A stretch of DNA of 64,000 nt, taken from NCBI GenBank assembly GCA_014871385.1, contig CM026421.1, positions 14,450,597-14,514,596 on the forward strand, written 5' to 3'. The translations under genes were made by a program, and so were the position numbers. Under the pieces are notes generated by a model. It did not search any database. It saw only the letters and a list, made by a program, of their open reading frames with translations, and was not told the origin of the DNA. The DNA comes from Ceratodon purpureus (Eukaryota; Streptophyta; Bryopsida; Pseudoditrichales; Ditrichaceae). Shown here in pieces: positions 11,901-24,325 of the stretch. How positions within the stretch are numbered: the first letter of the stretch is position 1; the number at the start of each line of letters is the position of its first letter.

Positions 11901-14900
11901 TATTGATCGAATACCAAGTGAGGCATGCATCAAATTTGAAGTATTTCAGGAAATAATGGAGTGTTCTACTTAGATAACACCATGAAAAGGCAATGCAGGA
12001 CTTTTATAACGATAAGGATAGGCGGGAATTCATTTCAGCTGGAGCTGCAGCTGGGTATGTGTTCCGACAAGAAATAAGGCCATTTTATTAGACTTTCCTC
12101 CTCCTCTGTGAAGCATGTCGCGGTTGTTTTCTCGCAATTAAACATGCAGGGATGATTGTGAAAACCTTACCGTTTAAATAGCTTTGGGAGAAAATTATCT
12201 GGCTAACATCTGTTCAGTCTGATGGAAAGTTCACCATTAATCAAGATCAACCCTTACATGTTTTTACAGCTTGGCAGCAGCTTTTGGTGCACCGATTGGT
12301 GGAGTCCTATTTTCTATGGAGGAAGCCTCTAGTTTCTGGTCCAGAAAGGTTCATCCACTTTTGAAATGACTCGTGTCTGTAAATAATTCGATATTTCTTT
12401 ATATTCTACGGCAAGTGGCGCTACGATGATATGGCATGATATGGCATATTGTTCCTACGAATTTCTATCCTTTTACTGTTATGTGTCTTACTAGTGCCTT
12501 AACTTTAATGTGTTGATGGCTGTGTGAGCAGGTCATGTGGCGGTCACTTATATGCACAACATGCGCCACCGTAACGTTGTCATGGCTTAATCAACGGTAT
12601 TCACTATATTCTATAGTTTTCAGGATTAATAGATGTTTGAGTCTGACAAGCTCTAGCTTTCTCCTAAAAATCACTTTCGCGTAATTTGTTTTTCATAGTT
12701 TAATTTACTTGTTCGAAATTGACAAGCTCGTTTGAAATGTGACAGACGATTCTCATTCTCCTTACCGGGCACCATCTCATTTCAAGGTCTTAAGGTAATT
12801 AAATAACCCTCAGTCATCACTCACTTCAATTATGAATGCAATGATGAGGAACCATCACATTTATATTTTTCTTTTAATGGCCTATTTTTGGGCTTGTTAT
12901 TCCTGCATTTATAGCTGCTGTACATTTTATCTAGGTGTATTGTATTTCCGGAAGTTTTTCTAGATAGTATGAAATCTTTATAGTTTTGTTAGGTCATCCA
13001 TGCTTATGTTGAATACCTACCACTCTAGATTTCTGCTCTGTATTTAATTGTTACGGAATATTTCGTCTGTTTACTGTTCCAGCCTGAATTCGATATCATA
13101 GACTTGCCACTATTTGTGGTTACAAGCGTCTTTGCTGGAGTAATCGGTGCTTGTTTAAACATAATTCATGACTGGCTTGCTCAGTTTCGACCGTCATCAA
13201 AGCACAGGGCTATGAGGTTCACTTCATTCCTGATAGTATTTTGAATACGTTCTTCTTACACAGTATCTGAATTAACTGAATGACTATGTAATGTATGATT
13301 GGCAAGACAAGGTAGCATTGCACTCCTTTCAAGATTTTTAGGGGCAGAGTTTCTGTTTAAGGCACTTGGATAGATAGCTACATAACCTGCATACAGATAT
13401 TTTGAGTATCTACCTGATTCAAGTCATACAGATACATGCTTGATTCGTGAGCTTATATTGCAGATTATATTTGTTCAAATGTCACGAACATCTGAAAGAA
13501 TACTATATGCTGCAGGTGTAAAAGCGCACACATTATAAATTGTGCTTACAGGTGTTAAGAAATTGTTATGGTTTGAGTGATGCAGGGTGCTTGAGGCATG
13601 TCTTGTAACATTTATTTCAGTCGCCGCTATTTTTATGCTGCCCCACCACTTTGGACATTGTCTACCCATACAAAAAGGGTATGTTGATTGCTGCGCACTG
13701 ATTGTAGCATGAGTTATGTGGCAAGATTCAGACTCTGATTCCTGATAGTAGTTTGAATATGTTCTTTGAGCAAACCTAAGTACTACCTGTTGATGTTTGC
13801 CATGAAAAGCAAGTCAGGAATCCTATGCATGATCACTTTTAGAGTGCACCTTTTTTATGGATGTGAGTTAATGTTTTGGAACATGATATCTTCTGCAGGC
13901 AAGAAGGGGATGAGTTTTGGTATAGATATACATGTCCGCTACCAGATCAGGAAACAGGAGTTTCCTATTATAATGATCTTGCCTCTCTTTACTTTGCCGT
14001 CCCACGTCAGGTTCATTATGTATTCCGCTTCTACTCTTGCACAAAGGAAACTTTCTATTTAGTTTTGTGCTGTATATGCATATATTCGATTGGCTTTCTC
14101 TCGATTTGTAATGACCTTGAAACTGGATTCTCAAGATATGATTTGTTGATATTTCAGACGATTCAGCAACTACTCGCATTAGGAGATGCTGGCGATTCTC
14201 CGTTCACTATTAGTAGTCTCAGCATTCACTCGAGTTCGTTTCTTTTTCTATTTATTCTAGCCTACGGCATTGCAGCTCCAGGCGGCATCTTTATGCCTTC
14301 AATCATGGCAAGTATTATGTCCTTGGTCAGATTCACTCTGAATGAATTTGTTCTATTGAGCTCCTTTCACTTACTCTGATGTCTTCAGACACTCGCCGAA
14401 AACTTGCAGCATAATAATATTTCATATATAGTTCAGTTGGCTTACTTGGGATCGTGTTTGGAACCGCACACATGAATCTCATTTGTTTCCTACGTTGTGA
14501 GGGATTTTTATGACAGTTGATTTCTAAGTTGTGAAGAATTGTTCTTTCCTTTTACCTGCCTCACAGTTCGCTGTTACCAGGTAGGTGCGTCCTTTGGAGC
14601 TTTTCTGGGGCGTATTTTTCAAGTCTTTTTTCCAGGGTAAGAAAGGCTATCAGCATATCTGTTACTTTTCCTTGGGTTTTCAAGAAAATGTACGTTGGTA
14701 TCTGTGACAAACTGGCTCAGCATTGCGTTGAAGCCTTAGTAGATTTTCTTCAAGGTTAGAAATGTGTCAATTTTTCCGAGTTTGTTATGATCCTTTTGGC
14801 GGTTCTATGTTATCAGGTTATCGAGCCTCTGAGTTTCAGTCTGACGCTGTCCTCCATTTCAATAACCTTGCATCAGGCATTCCTCAATTTTTACTATGCT

Positions 14901-17270
14901 TGACGTTAGTGGTTGGTTTTACAGATGGTCGGTACAACCGGGTATGCATGCACTTGTAGGGGCGACTGCTATGCTTGGTGGAGTTTTTCGAACTACCATT
15001 TCCTTGGTATACTATGACTTCCATTTTTCCTTGATCTGTATTTGGCAGTAACGTGGACATCACTCTTCACACTGAATAAATGAAATTACTATGAAGTTGA
15101 GTATATTTATGACACATCAAAATACTTGGCAGACATCTAGTGACTGCCTGAGCCTTCTGACTTTTGTATTTATTATTTTCTAGGATTTGGTCTCGTCAAT
15201 CTCTTTGTAGTGTCTCCCCGGATCCTCTTTCCAATTTTCTATTCTTTTTGAGGATACTTATCTCGACATGCTAATTCTATAAGAGGCGATTTGTATTTCG
15301 TATCAATGCAATATTCCTCTGTACTGAGCCCGTTACTTGGCGTATGAATGCAGGTGGTAATCATGGTGGAGGGAACAGGTGGAATCGAGTTCTTACTGCC
15401 GGTCATACTCGCTATTGTTCTCTCCAATTGGGTGGCCCATTACATCCATTCGGCAGGAGCCTATGAGTCTGACTTAGAGCGTATAGGTATAATGTTCTTT
15501 TCTGATATTTCTCGTTTGAGGAAGTCTCTAGTCTTCAAGCCCCGCACTGTGTGTTGGCATTCCCAAAGTATGCTCACACATCCTGTACTTTCAATATTCT
15601 TGATATGTTTGGCTTCTTCTGGTAAACGTCTCACTTCAGTATTGATTGCTTTTGCATGTGGCAGGAGAGGTTCATTTTCTTCAAAGTGAGCCTTCACAGA
15701 AATTCGATTTGGTCTCGGCTAGAGACATCATGGCATCAGATGTGATATGTTTCAAGGAGGTAATCATCATCTTATGACTGGTATTAGGGTAGAAGTCGAC
15801 GTTATGTAAAATACATGTAAGGGTATAGTTAATGTCCAAGTGTTTGTTTTTAAGAACGGACCGCATGACGTGACGGGAGTAATCTATCCGCGTATTGTTG
15901 TGTAGTCACATCTCGAAGTTCTGATTAGTTAGCTTTGCCGTATCCATTCTCATTGCATTTAATCGTTTTTTCGAGTCCAGCATTGAAACAAACAGCACCT
16001 CTTTTTACAGATTACCTCCGTGACAGAGGTTGTCAGCGTGCTCCGTGAGACATGTCACAATGGTTTTCCTATCATTCGGCATACGCATGATCCCGATGCT
16101 TATAATCCCGATGGTCAGCTGGTTGGTGTTATACTAAGGCACCAGATCTTGTTGTTGCTGGAGCGACGCGCGATTTTTGAGGCGGATGCAGCAACGTTGA
16201 ATCTACCGATGCGTCACGGTGCCGGATTACAGCTGCCGCGGTTGACTAGTAAGCAGCGATCCTTGGACAGACTCATGCGTGTGTACCACCATGTTCATTA
16301 TCCCCACCGGCGGTACTTAAGCTCAAGGCCTGAGGCAGTTACTGAATTAGAAATTGACGAACTCTTACAGGTATTTAATGCTACTTGACCAGAGCACAAA
16401 AGAATATAAACCTGTTGATCATAGGGTGGTTGATACTTAGAAGTATAATTCATCATCCTTCACGTGATTTCCTACCTCTTTTGATGGGAATATTAAAATA
16501 TTACCGTCGAGGCGTGCTTTGTCTTTTTGCAGGAATTTGCAATGCCGACAGTTAATGGCAGCAGTAGCAACACCAACCTTGAAGAAGGTCGTTCTAAGTG
16601 CGAGGACGTGGAGCAGGCTGCGAATCATTCTGGCAAAGAATTAGCCATAGATTTCCGGCCGTGGATGAATCGCGCACCCTTAACGGTTGGTGCATATTCA
16701 ATGCTTTCTACTTAGCACATGGATCGCTGTTCTGAATTGTGGTTTTATATAACAACTACTCTATCTGTGTAGGAATTTGTTTTGTCCCACCTTGGCCTTA
16801 CAAGTCGTGGTGTTGTCTCTGCTGGTGTAGGTTCGGGCTGAGACCTCAGCACGTCGAGTGTACATCATTTTCCGGACACTAGGTTTGAGGCATCTCTGTG
16901 TGACTGATGCAAGCAACAGGTCAGTTACTGTTTTTCAAAAGAGCCATGGCCACTGAATACATCAGCGGGGTTTAAGCTAATGATGAGCAATTTGGCGAGT
17001 CAAGAAATAAACTTAAGCAAACCGGGGCGATTCAAAGTAGCTTACGCATAAGGATGGGATCTGAATGTTTTGTGCAGGGTAATAGGTATCATCACGAGGA
17101 AAGACATAGCCAAGGCGCACAGGGAGCACATGGAGTTGGAAATTGACCCCGACACGCCTAAAGATTCAGCGGATAATGAAAACAGCCAGTCCTTCGGAGG
17201 GAGGTCCTTCCATCTTCGATCGAGCTTCAAAGAAAGATCGCCACGAGATGTGCTATATTCACAGATGTGA
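8936..17270 (+). CDS. CLC-family anion channel/exchanger with CBS domains
   Basis: Membrane anion transporter of 905 residues. The 24 exons are 8936-9023, 9828-10029, 10222-10280, 10564-10616, 10919-11053, 11238-11312, 11468-11506, 11650-11817, 11999-12054, 12270-12348, 12532-12596, 12746-12794, 13083-13216, 13586-13678, 13899-14010, 14158-14307, 14581-14636, 14925-15006, 15354-15486, 15665-15759, 16011-16370, 16533-16685, 16831-16919 and 17078-17270; all junctions keep frame. Seen: N-terminal GVESLDYD as in CLC-d/6/7 types; GQEGP with gating glutamate about residue 221; [10 protein letters not shown] with the proton glutamate (309-310); two CBS domains (about 629-695 and 798-856). Both glutamates suggest Cl-/H+ or NO3-/H+ exchange in an endomembrane. 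The usual GSGIPE filter reads GGGVTL (177-182). The exon ending at 14307 is followed by a GC donor. Ion and compartment are inference. Confidence 0.92.
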
Positions 17271-18175
17271 TTCGAGTACAAATAAACACGATGCGTGTGA
17301 CTCAAGTGCGAGATAGTGTACAAATGGAGTAGGCATGACGAGATATTTCTCACAATGTGCATGGTCTTTTGGATGTATAGGGTTCGCCTTGGTAGGGAAG
17401 TTTTCCAACTCAGTTTTAAAAGATGGTGTTGATGATCGTAAGGCTTCAGCTGACACAAGGATCTTGGTTGCCTTCTTAGAGCCGGCTGTCAGTTCTGTAC
17501 AGATATTTGAGTAGTAAATTACACGCGAGTGGGTGAAGTTAGATATACAGTATGTTTGGGACAGGGTCCCACTTTGTTAGCAGTGCATACGCAGTTACTG
17601 GAATTTAATCGAAACTTGTCACGGAAAGCAGGCAAATGCTTCAGCATCAAGCCTTCCTATACACATAATTGGAGCGATAGCTGGGTTGTTTACAACAGAA
17701 TCCGTGTTCAGGATACCGGTACACTACTTCTAAAGCGAAGCAATTTTCAAGAATATTGTTGCAGTTCTGACAGACCTCGTATGGGACGGATTAAAGATTC
17801 AAACAGGTGAATGACGTAACATACCAGTCTACAATACACATCTGATTCATCATAACAAGCTGCCAACAAAGGAACTGCAGAAACTGAAGAACATCACCGC
17901 CAACCAAGCCGGTTCAAAGCGGGAGCTGAATCGGAAAGGCTCGTGTAGAAGATCTAGTTTATTCTATCCTCAACGTTACAAGAACTGGGAATGCTTCAAT
18001 CCCCGACCTTCAACAGGCCACAAGTTTAAAGAAATGTTCTACAGGTAATTTATCTACAAGAAGATCATTTAAAGTGTCGAAATAAAATAAACGCAAAGCT
18101 GCACAGACTAGGTACATGAGAACTCTAAACAGAAAGAAATACCTTGAAGACTACGACACACTCGTCGAAGCTACG
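17271..18175. other. Spacer between converging CLC and PLC-X genes
   Basis: It should contain the 3'-untranslated regions of both genes, which face each other. A 93-codon open frame at 17529-17810 has no recognisable domain and was left out. No other structure was seen. Confidence 0.5.
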
Positions 18176-19144
18176 TCAAGCAACAGCAGCCGGCTGTATC
18201 AACTCCAACTTATTTCTCGCCATCGTGACGCCAATGCAAGCATCAACGAAGTCGGGCTCCACAAAATCCTCGGAGAAGATCTGCAACCGGTTGTCGATGC
18301 CCTTCTTGAAGACCTCCGCTAGAAACAGCCTTGCGTAGCCTCGGATGCGAGTCGTGACCGGGTAGACACACAACACAGCGCTTGTGACCTGCGGTGTGGC
18401 CGTGTTCTCCACGCGGTAGAAGTATGTCCTCTGATCGTTGGGAGGCTGGTTCTGCAGGTTGGTGATGTTGCCGGAGAATTTCGTGAGAGGTAGATCGGTG
18501 TCGATCCAGTTGTCTTTTAAGTATGCTGAGCTCCAGAGAGGAGAGCCCGGTGATGGTGCAGGATCTTGTCTGGGTCTCCAAATGCAGAAGACGCGCTTGG
18601 GTAGCAGCTCGCTCAACGGCCTGCCGAAGAAGCTGGCGTCTTGTGGGATCAGGTACTCCCCGAGCTGCTCGATGAGGAACTTGTCGAATGCCGGCGGGTC
18701 CTTGTAACCGAACTCAGTGCGAATCTCGAGGATGACGAACTCGCTCTTAGTCTCGGAAAGAAATTTCTTGAGGTCGTTGATCACGACGTCCACGAGGTAG
18801 CTCTTGAGCGGGCCGTGGCACACTTTGCGCTCTTCCTGCACTCTGATGTCGAGGCAGCGCACTCCGATGCAGAGCTGGTCGTAGACGGAGAGCTTCTGGC
18901 ATTGCGCGAAAGGGCGAGAGATTCCGACCAGGCCAATCTTGTTGGTGGCGGAGTCGTGGGTGCCTGGCCACACGACGTCGCGCACCCTGAGGTTCTGGAG
19001 CGGGAGAGAGCCCATCCATTCCTTAGGGTTGGGGTGGTGGAAGTCGCAACCAGGGAACGCCACCTCTGTGGGTATGGCCACCTTCTGCTTCAGCTGCGCC
19101 TTCTCCCCCTTCACCAGCTTCTCCCGAGAGACTTGAGCCCCCAT
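18176..19144 (-). CDS. PI-PLC X-domain phosphodiesterase-like protein
   Basis: An intronless gene for 322 residues. It matches the phosphatidylinositol-specific phospholipase C X domain without Y, C2 or EF-hand modules. Visible features are PGTHDSATNK with the first catalytic histidine (about residue 63), the RCLDIRV strand (97-103), the second histidine in CHGP (110) and the FVILEIRTEF strand. The N-terminus MGAQVS fits an N-myristoylation signal, so membrane attachment is likely; there is no signal peptide. The family cleaves phosphoinositides or GPI-like substrates, but the substrate of plant single-X proteins is not settled. It converges with the CLC gene and has a (CT)n tract upstream. 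An opposite-strand frame of 181 codons over the 5' half is a shadow. Confidence 0.85.
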   Translation of the reverse strand: MGAQVSREKLVKGEKAQLKQKVAIPTEVAFPGCDFHHPNPKEWMGSLPLQNLRVRDVVWPGTHDSATNKIGLVGISRPFAQCQKLSVYDQLCIGVRCLDIRVQEERKVCHGPLKSYLVDVVINDLKKFLSETKSEFVILEIRTEFGYKDPPAFDKFLIEQLGEYLIPQDASFFGRPLSELLPKRVFCIWRPRQDPAPSPGSPLWSSAYLKDNWIDTDLPLTKFSGNITNLQNQPPNDQRTYFYRVENTATPQVTSAVLCVYPVTTRIRGYARLFLAEVFKKGIDNRLQIFSEDFVEPDFVDACIGVTMARNKLELIQPAAVA

Positions 19145-19867
19145 GATTCTACCAGTCTACCTGCAATTGACACGCGATCACGATGACTACGTCGCTTTAA
19201 GTTCACACACATGCAATTCTACGAAGTCTCAAAGAAGAGCACCCTCGCATTGCTGCAGCTGAGCTGAATCTCCCAAAGAAACAATCTGAATCTTCGCCTA
19301 CCAAAATATTGCTAAAAAATAGTACCAACTCCTCAAAAACCACGCTCTCAACTGCCCAGGTGAAAACACGGAAAGCCAAAACTTCAAGATTAAGACACTC
19401 ACCTGAGTCTACTGCAACGAACTGCCGATCTTAAATTCTCCGACGTCGCCCACTCAAATCTCGAAGCTCTCAGGTGTCCTTTCAAACTCCAGAAAACGAA
19501 GACAAGACTAACCAAAAACAACCTCTGAGAAGACACGGTCAATCAAGCACTGACCAAAGAACAACTTCCCAAATATTTATATTCCGACTCACTAACCGAA
19601 TCCCCAAAAACGTTTCAGAACTTCAACATCACCAACTTGGAATGTAGTCACAGTAATAACCAGCCGGCCAACCGTCCCCACAAGCGCCTCAAATCTCCTA
19701 AAGCCTCAAAACCGGCACAGTTTCAGTCCCTCCCTACCCTTGAATGTCTCCAAGACATCGACCCACGTTGCGCTTGCTCCTCACTATCGATGAATCTGGA
19801 CTCCTGCAACAAACACACTCATGAAACTTCGACTTCGACTCCGACTCTCTCAACACAACCACCGTGT

Positions 19868-19868
<1 letters not shown>

Positions 19869-19907
<39 letters not shown>
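19869..19907 (+). repeat. (CT)n microsatellite
   Basis: An uninterrupted run of about 19 CT units, which reads GA on the coding strand of the PLC-X gene about 725 bp upstream of its ATG. GA/CT runs are common in plant 5' leaders and core promoters. The open frames crossing it are products of the repeat. Confidence 0.9.
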
Positions 19908-19909
<2 letters not shown>

Positions 19910-20270
19910 GACCTTGTGCAAGTATGCAACTTGGCATCAAGTATTCCTCACCGCCACCGAAGGATCTACAAACATATCCGAATTGAAGGACGAGTTGTAC
20001 GATGATGATGCTGTGGAGAAAGCGTTTCTCTCGTGGTGATCGAGCTCGTGCTCTCCATCTCCCGGCATCAGGAAGGAATTATTGTTATAAATTCGCGCTT
20101 GGCACCTCTTTCCAGCGCATACACGATGTGTTGGCAATTATAAGCACGGTGACACCTGGTCCCCTGCAGCAGTAGTAACTTTGACAGGAGTCTAGTTTCC
20201 TGTTTCTTCAGCCTTTCAGGAGTGGTAACTTGGTAAATTAGTCTGCCACCAGAAATGCCTGAGTTGAGGT

Positions 20271-20640
20271 GGGCCAGTTTATACTTGGGGCCGGATTGAG
20301 GGCTGGCCCAAATTCTTCAAATTTCAACCAATAGGATTGCTTGGTTTTTTCCAAACAGGTCCAAGGGCTTTATACAAGGTCCCGATCGGAACTTCAATTT
20401 ATCCTTGTGGCATTCTATGTAGCATTGTTTTGGCGCCAAAGTGTTTGGGCCTTAGTATGCAGGTGGAACAAGGTTTCCCTTGGCCTAAAATCTCAACTTG
20501 GGCTTAAACTTAGGGCCACTTGCGATTGTGTGTAGACAGTGCCTTAGGCCCACTTTATACTTGAGGCCGGATTGAGTGCCCATCTGAAACTTTTTAAATT
20601 CCAACAAATAACTTGTCAAAATTTTAACAAATATGATTGC
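20271..20640 (+). repeat. Diverged direct duplication
   Basis: The block at 20271-20340, containing ttatacttggggccggattg, recurs at 20546-20640 as ttatacttgaggccggattg. Both then contain an aaatttcaacc / aaattccaac stretch, and both end in a tattgattgc-like motif. The second copy carries about 25 extra bases. It runs directly into the left arm of the inverted repeat. Confidence 0.6.
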
Positions 20641-20777
20641 TCAATTCTTTCAATTCAAGGTTAACGATTAATATTAAAGTTGAGGCAAGACTTCTATTTA
20701 ACCTATGTGGTGTACATGGCAAACAATCTTTGGACATGGTTTGATCGTTAACCTTGAATTGAAAGAATTGAGCAATC
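20635..20777. repeat. Perfect 34-bp inverted repeat with a 75-nt loop
   Basis: The left arm 20635-20668 (core tcaattctttcaattcaagg) and right arm 20744-20777 are exact reverse complements. Pairing extends outward about six more bases with one mismatch. A further fragment, aatcgttaaccttgaa, follows at about 20783. The transcript of either strand would fold into a long hairpin. No gene lies here. Confidence 0.85.
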
Positions 20778-21493
20778 CTATTTAATCGTTAACCTTGAAA
20801 TAGGATGTTCAAAATGACATATTCCCATTGCCCCATCATACACTGTACCCCGGTTCAATCTCAAATGTTAGTGCATCAATTTCAACACCAAATATGATGC
20901 ACACTAAAATTTATGAAAAAAATGTTGCACCATACAAAGTGGATTTTAACTTCCACTCTATATAACACACTCCCAACTGAATTTTAAGGAAGTTGAATGA
21001 AATTCCTTGGGTGGACTTTTGAATCCAAATTATGATTGAAAGCTCGTAAATCCATGAATCAAATTACCTCTAAGAATGGTTTTTCAACACACCCTACTCC
21101 TTACCTAAGGTGGGCCCAACAAACCAAGTGTACACTTGGGAAACCAACAAGGTGGCCGAAGGTCCCAGTATTCAGGAGCCAACTTTCGGAAGGCGGCACG
21201 TCCACATAGGACAACCACCGTGGCAAACAGAACTCCCCCTCCCTGATGACGTGTCAGACCCAAACCATCCTCGTTGGCAACCAATCCACGGTAATACCAC
21301 CATCAACAAAACGCACCCTTCACCACGACCAAGCCAACCCCATCTCCGCGGGCATCTCCTCCGACGCGAGGAAGGACACGAAATGATACCTGCAGCGTCA
21401 ATTTCATGCGAGGATTGCGTTTTTTGGGTTCAATCCTGAGAGGATTATGCGCAGTGGATTCCTCGAGTGCAAAACCATTTGGATTTTGTTGCA

Positions 21494-24325
21494 ATGAGGG
21501 CCGGAGTGGCTGCAGGGAGAGCTCTTGTGAGCTCCCTGCATCGCATTTCAAGCCATCCGCAATGGGTTAAGAGCTCCTGCTCTGGGTTTGCGCCGCGTTT
21601 GGATTTGAAGACGCCGTCGTCGTCGATTGGGGTGGTTGTGAGGAGGGAGTTTGGGTCGTCGTCGTTGATTTGGTCCCAATGCGGTGCGCCGGTGGGGGGG
21701 TTGCAGGTTGGGGTGGATGGGCACCGGGGAGCTGGAGCGGGTGGGTTGTGTGTGGGTGGGGTGGAGGGCGTGGCGATGGGGTGTTTTAGGCCCAGGGCGC
21801 AGAATTATGTAAGATTTGAGGTTGATTCTTTGGTTGTGATGTTGTGGGCGTTTGGGATGGGTGTGAAGTGTTTTTAGGGTTTTAGGAGTGGATTGTTTGG
21901 AATGGGGTGATGAGGAATTGGAATTGGATATGCAATGGTGGTGGGGTGGATGTGGAGGGGTTGAGATTTGAGCAGAAAGGGTGGAGGGAGTTGCAATTTG
22001 AGCCGGCTCGTTTGGTCAGGATTGGGAAATGGTGGTATTTGTGAATGGTAGTTAGTGCGCGTTGTAATTGCGTTTGCGATTGTAGTAGAGGATTGTGTCC
22101 TGTATCAGTCTTGGCTTGTGCTTGATATGCCAGGAGTTAAACGTGAAATTTGGTTTTGGAATGTCTGGAGGATCTTCTCATACATGTATCGGGATTTTTT
22201 TGTCTGCTTCTTTAGGTATTTCTTCAGTGCCTTGCAACACAGACTTCAGCACAGACGCCAATACAGACTTCAGCACAGACGCCAACTCAGACGTCAATAT
22301 TAGGCTCCAAAGCTTCCTCAGAAACGAAAGCATCACCGGAAAAATCTTCATCATCGCCACCACCCCCTTCGACTGGCATGGTATGGCCTATTTTCATGAT
22401 TAACGAGCTGTTTACTGCATTGAGTCATTTTAGGGTTCTGGTTTCATGTACTTAAAATTTTGGAGTTGGTTTGGTCTCGTGCGAGTTCCAAATAACATGC
22501 AGTTGGCACAGGATCGGTAGTACTGTTTCAAGTTCTTTACTCTTGATTTTGCGCGGTCCCTCTCCTAAAGTCGCTTCGTTGGACGCACTGGCCGTGCCAA
22601 GTACCAATTTTGAGAACTTTATATCTTTACATCTGACTTTGGGGTTACCCTTAGAACTGACATTTACCATTGCATTGATCTTAAATGTAGGATAATCATA
22701 TCCTCGACTTTATGCGGTATAGTGAACTTCCCTGGTGGCGTGCAGGGCAAGCCGGAAGAGAAACCTAAACCGAAGAAGACAGGAATATTGAAGCAGATGT
22801 TACTGGACTTTGGAGCCGTTCCTTTCCCTGCACTGGTTCTAGGAGTAGCAGGGCTTATTCCGTTCGTTGCATTAGCTCCGCCATTCGCACAAATGATTCC
22901 TTTACCTGTAGGCAATTCAAATCAATTTATTATTATTTTCAATTTGAATTGATAACTTTACGTTTTCTTGGAATCTGCTGTAGTAGTTGTTTTGTTAGTA
23001 GATATCTGTTGAACTTTTTTAATGCAAAGATTTCTTCCCATATAAGGCATTACTGGTAACACAAAATAGACTAATGTGGACACAAATTGCTGCAGGACTT
23101 TATGGCTGTTGGACATGCTAACGCCCAGGCAGCTTATGGAGCATCTATTGTTTCATTTCTTGGTGCAATCCATTGGGGTTTGGCTATGGCGGACTATGCA
23201 GGTTAGTTGTTACCGCTCAGAGTATCCTTCATGACTTCATGAATTGAGGTTTTGTGCACAATTTTCCTACTATAGGTTTCTTTCACGGAACGCGCATTAT
23301 GAAAAATATTTTATTCACTCCTGCCCTATGGGTTGCAGCTCCAGGCAAAGGTGGAGTTGCAAACATGACATTAATGACATCAAGGTGAGTTTAGGTCTTC
23401 TCTCAATTTCAGATCCGAGTAGTCTCTATCCACACTGGTTTTGCGTTAACTTACAAATAATTGGTTGCTGACTTTATATTGCTTTTTTGTAACTTCCTAG
23501 TGTAGATATATAATCTGTGAACGAGTGTCATAGTGATAGTTTAATCTGCTTAAACACTCACTTGTATCTGATATGCATTGACATGCATGTACTTGCTCTT
23601 TAATCTACTTACAGCAAATGTATGACAATGAAAGATCATAGCAATCTTATTACAATCGATGTGTTAGCTATAGATATCTAACCTGGAAATTATTTCTCCA
23701 GATACGTTTGGAGTGTGGTGCCCTCTCTGATGGCATGGACAGCTCTAGTTCTGCCTGCTACCACCAAATTTACTGTACTTATTTTCTCCCTTTGGATGGT
23801 AAGTCGTCAGTCTTCTCAGGTTCTATTGTTGTGATGACTGCAGTTCTCAGTTTTTGATGCCTTTGTTATAGCTAGCTCACCTATTCAAACCAGAGCCGTA
23901 ATGTTGACGACGTTGACTTTATACGATGCCACCCATCACTTGTGCTTCATACTTCATTTCTTGCTTGTGGATGAAGACGCCGATTTAATTTTTTTCTGTG
24001 AAGGTGCTTGGCGTGGATTTCCTCTTCGCAAGGTTGAAATTGGTGCCGCACTGGTAATCCTCACTCACTCAATGTCTATGCTTGCAACGTTATTTGGAGG
24101 TTGGAAAATAGAATTTTAGTGGTCCGCGACTCTTCAGCAGCTCTCTAAATCTCTTGGTAGTGAAAGGTTTGACATGGTTCGAGTTTTATCATTGTCGTGT
24201 TGGCAGAAGATTTACAAGATCGTACTTATTCCTCTGACAGGTTTTTGGCTTTGAGGTGGCCCCTGACATTTGTTGCCACAGTGAGCATGGTACCGTCAAT
24301 GTTGGCTGCAGCAACCTGGACTTAA
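21494..24325 (+). CDS. TMEM69 / DUF3429 family membrane protein
   Basis: A 341-residue membrane protein of unknown biochemical function. Exons are 21494-21808, 22216-22380, 22746-22907, 23096-23201, 23339-23384, 23702-23798, 24004-24053 and 24241-24325, all in frame. The arginine/serine-rich N-terminus resembles a mitochondrial (or plastid) presequence. A threonine/serine/proline-rich linker follows, encoded in part by a 24-bp tandem repeat at 22239-22286. The DUF3429 core then shows LGVAGLIPFVALAPP, FLGAIHWGLAMA, SVVPSLMAWTALVLP and a final HWFLALRWPLTF helix, giving about five membrane segments. Exon 2 could also start at 22228, since two in-frame AG acceptors lie 12 bp apart. The last exon was chosen because it restores the conserved W-L-R-PLT ending; other acceptors give an immediate stop. 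Confidence 0.8.

Larger units (their letters stand above)
19145..21493. other. Intergenic region between divergent PLC-X and TMEM69 genes
   Basis: This holds the leader of the PLC-X gene with a (CT)n run, a diverged direct duplication, a long inverted repeat, AT-rich DNA to about 21100, and the promoter of the TMEM69-like gene. No coding region is supported. Confidence 0.55.

Noticed and set aside
17529-17810. 93-codon open frame downstream of the CLC stop
   Set aside because: It lies in the probable 3'-untranslated region; the CLC protein is already complete with both CBS domains.
18641-19186. Long open frame (181 codons) on the + strand
   Set aside because: It lies opposite the PLC-X gene, has no known motif, and reflects the GC-rich third positions of the real gene.
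19637-20039. Open frames with leucine/serine runs around the CT tract
   Set aside because: The sequence is created by the (CT)n microsatellite and has no other protein character.
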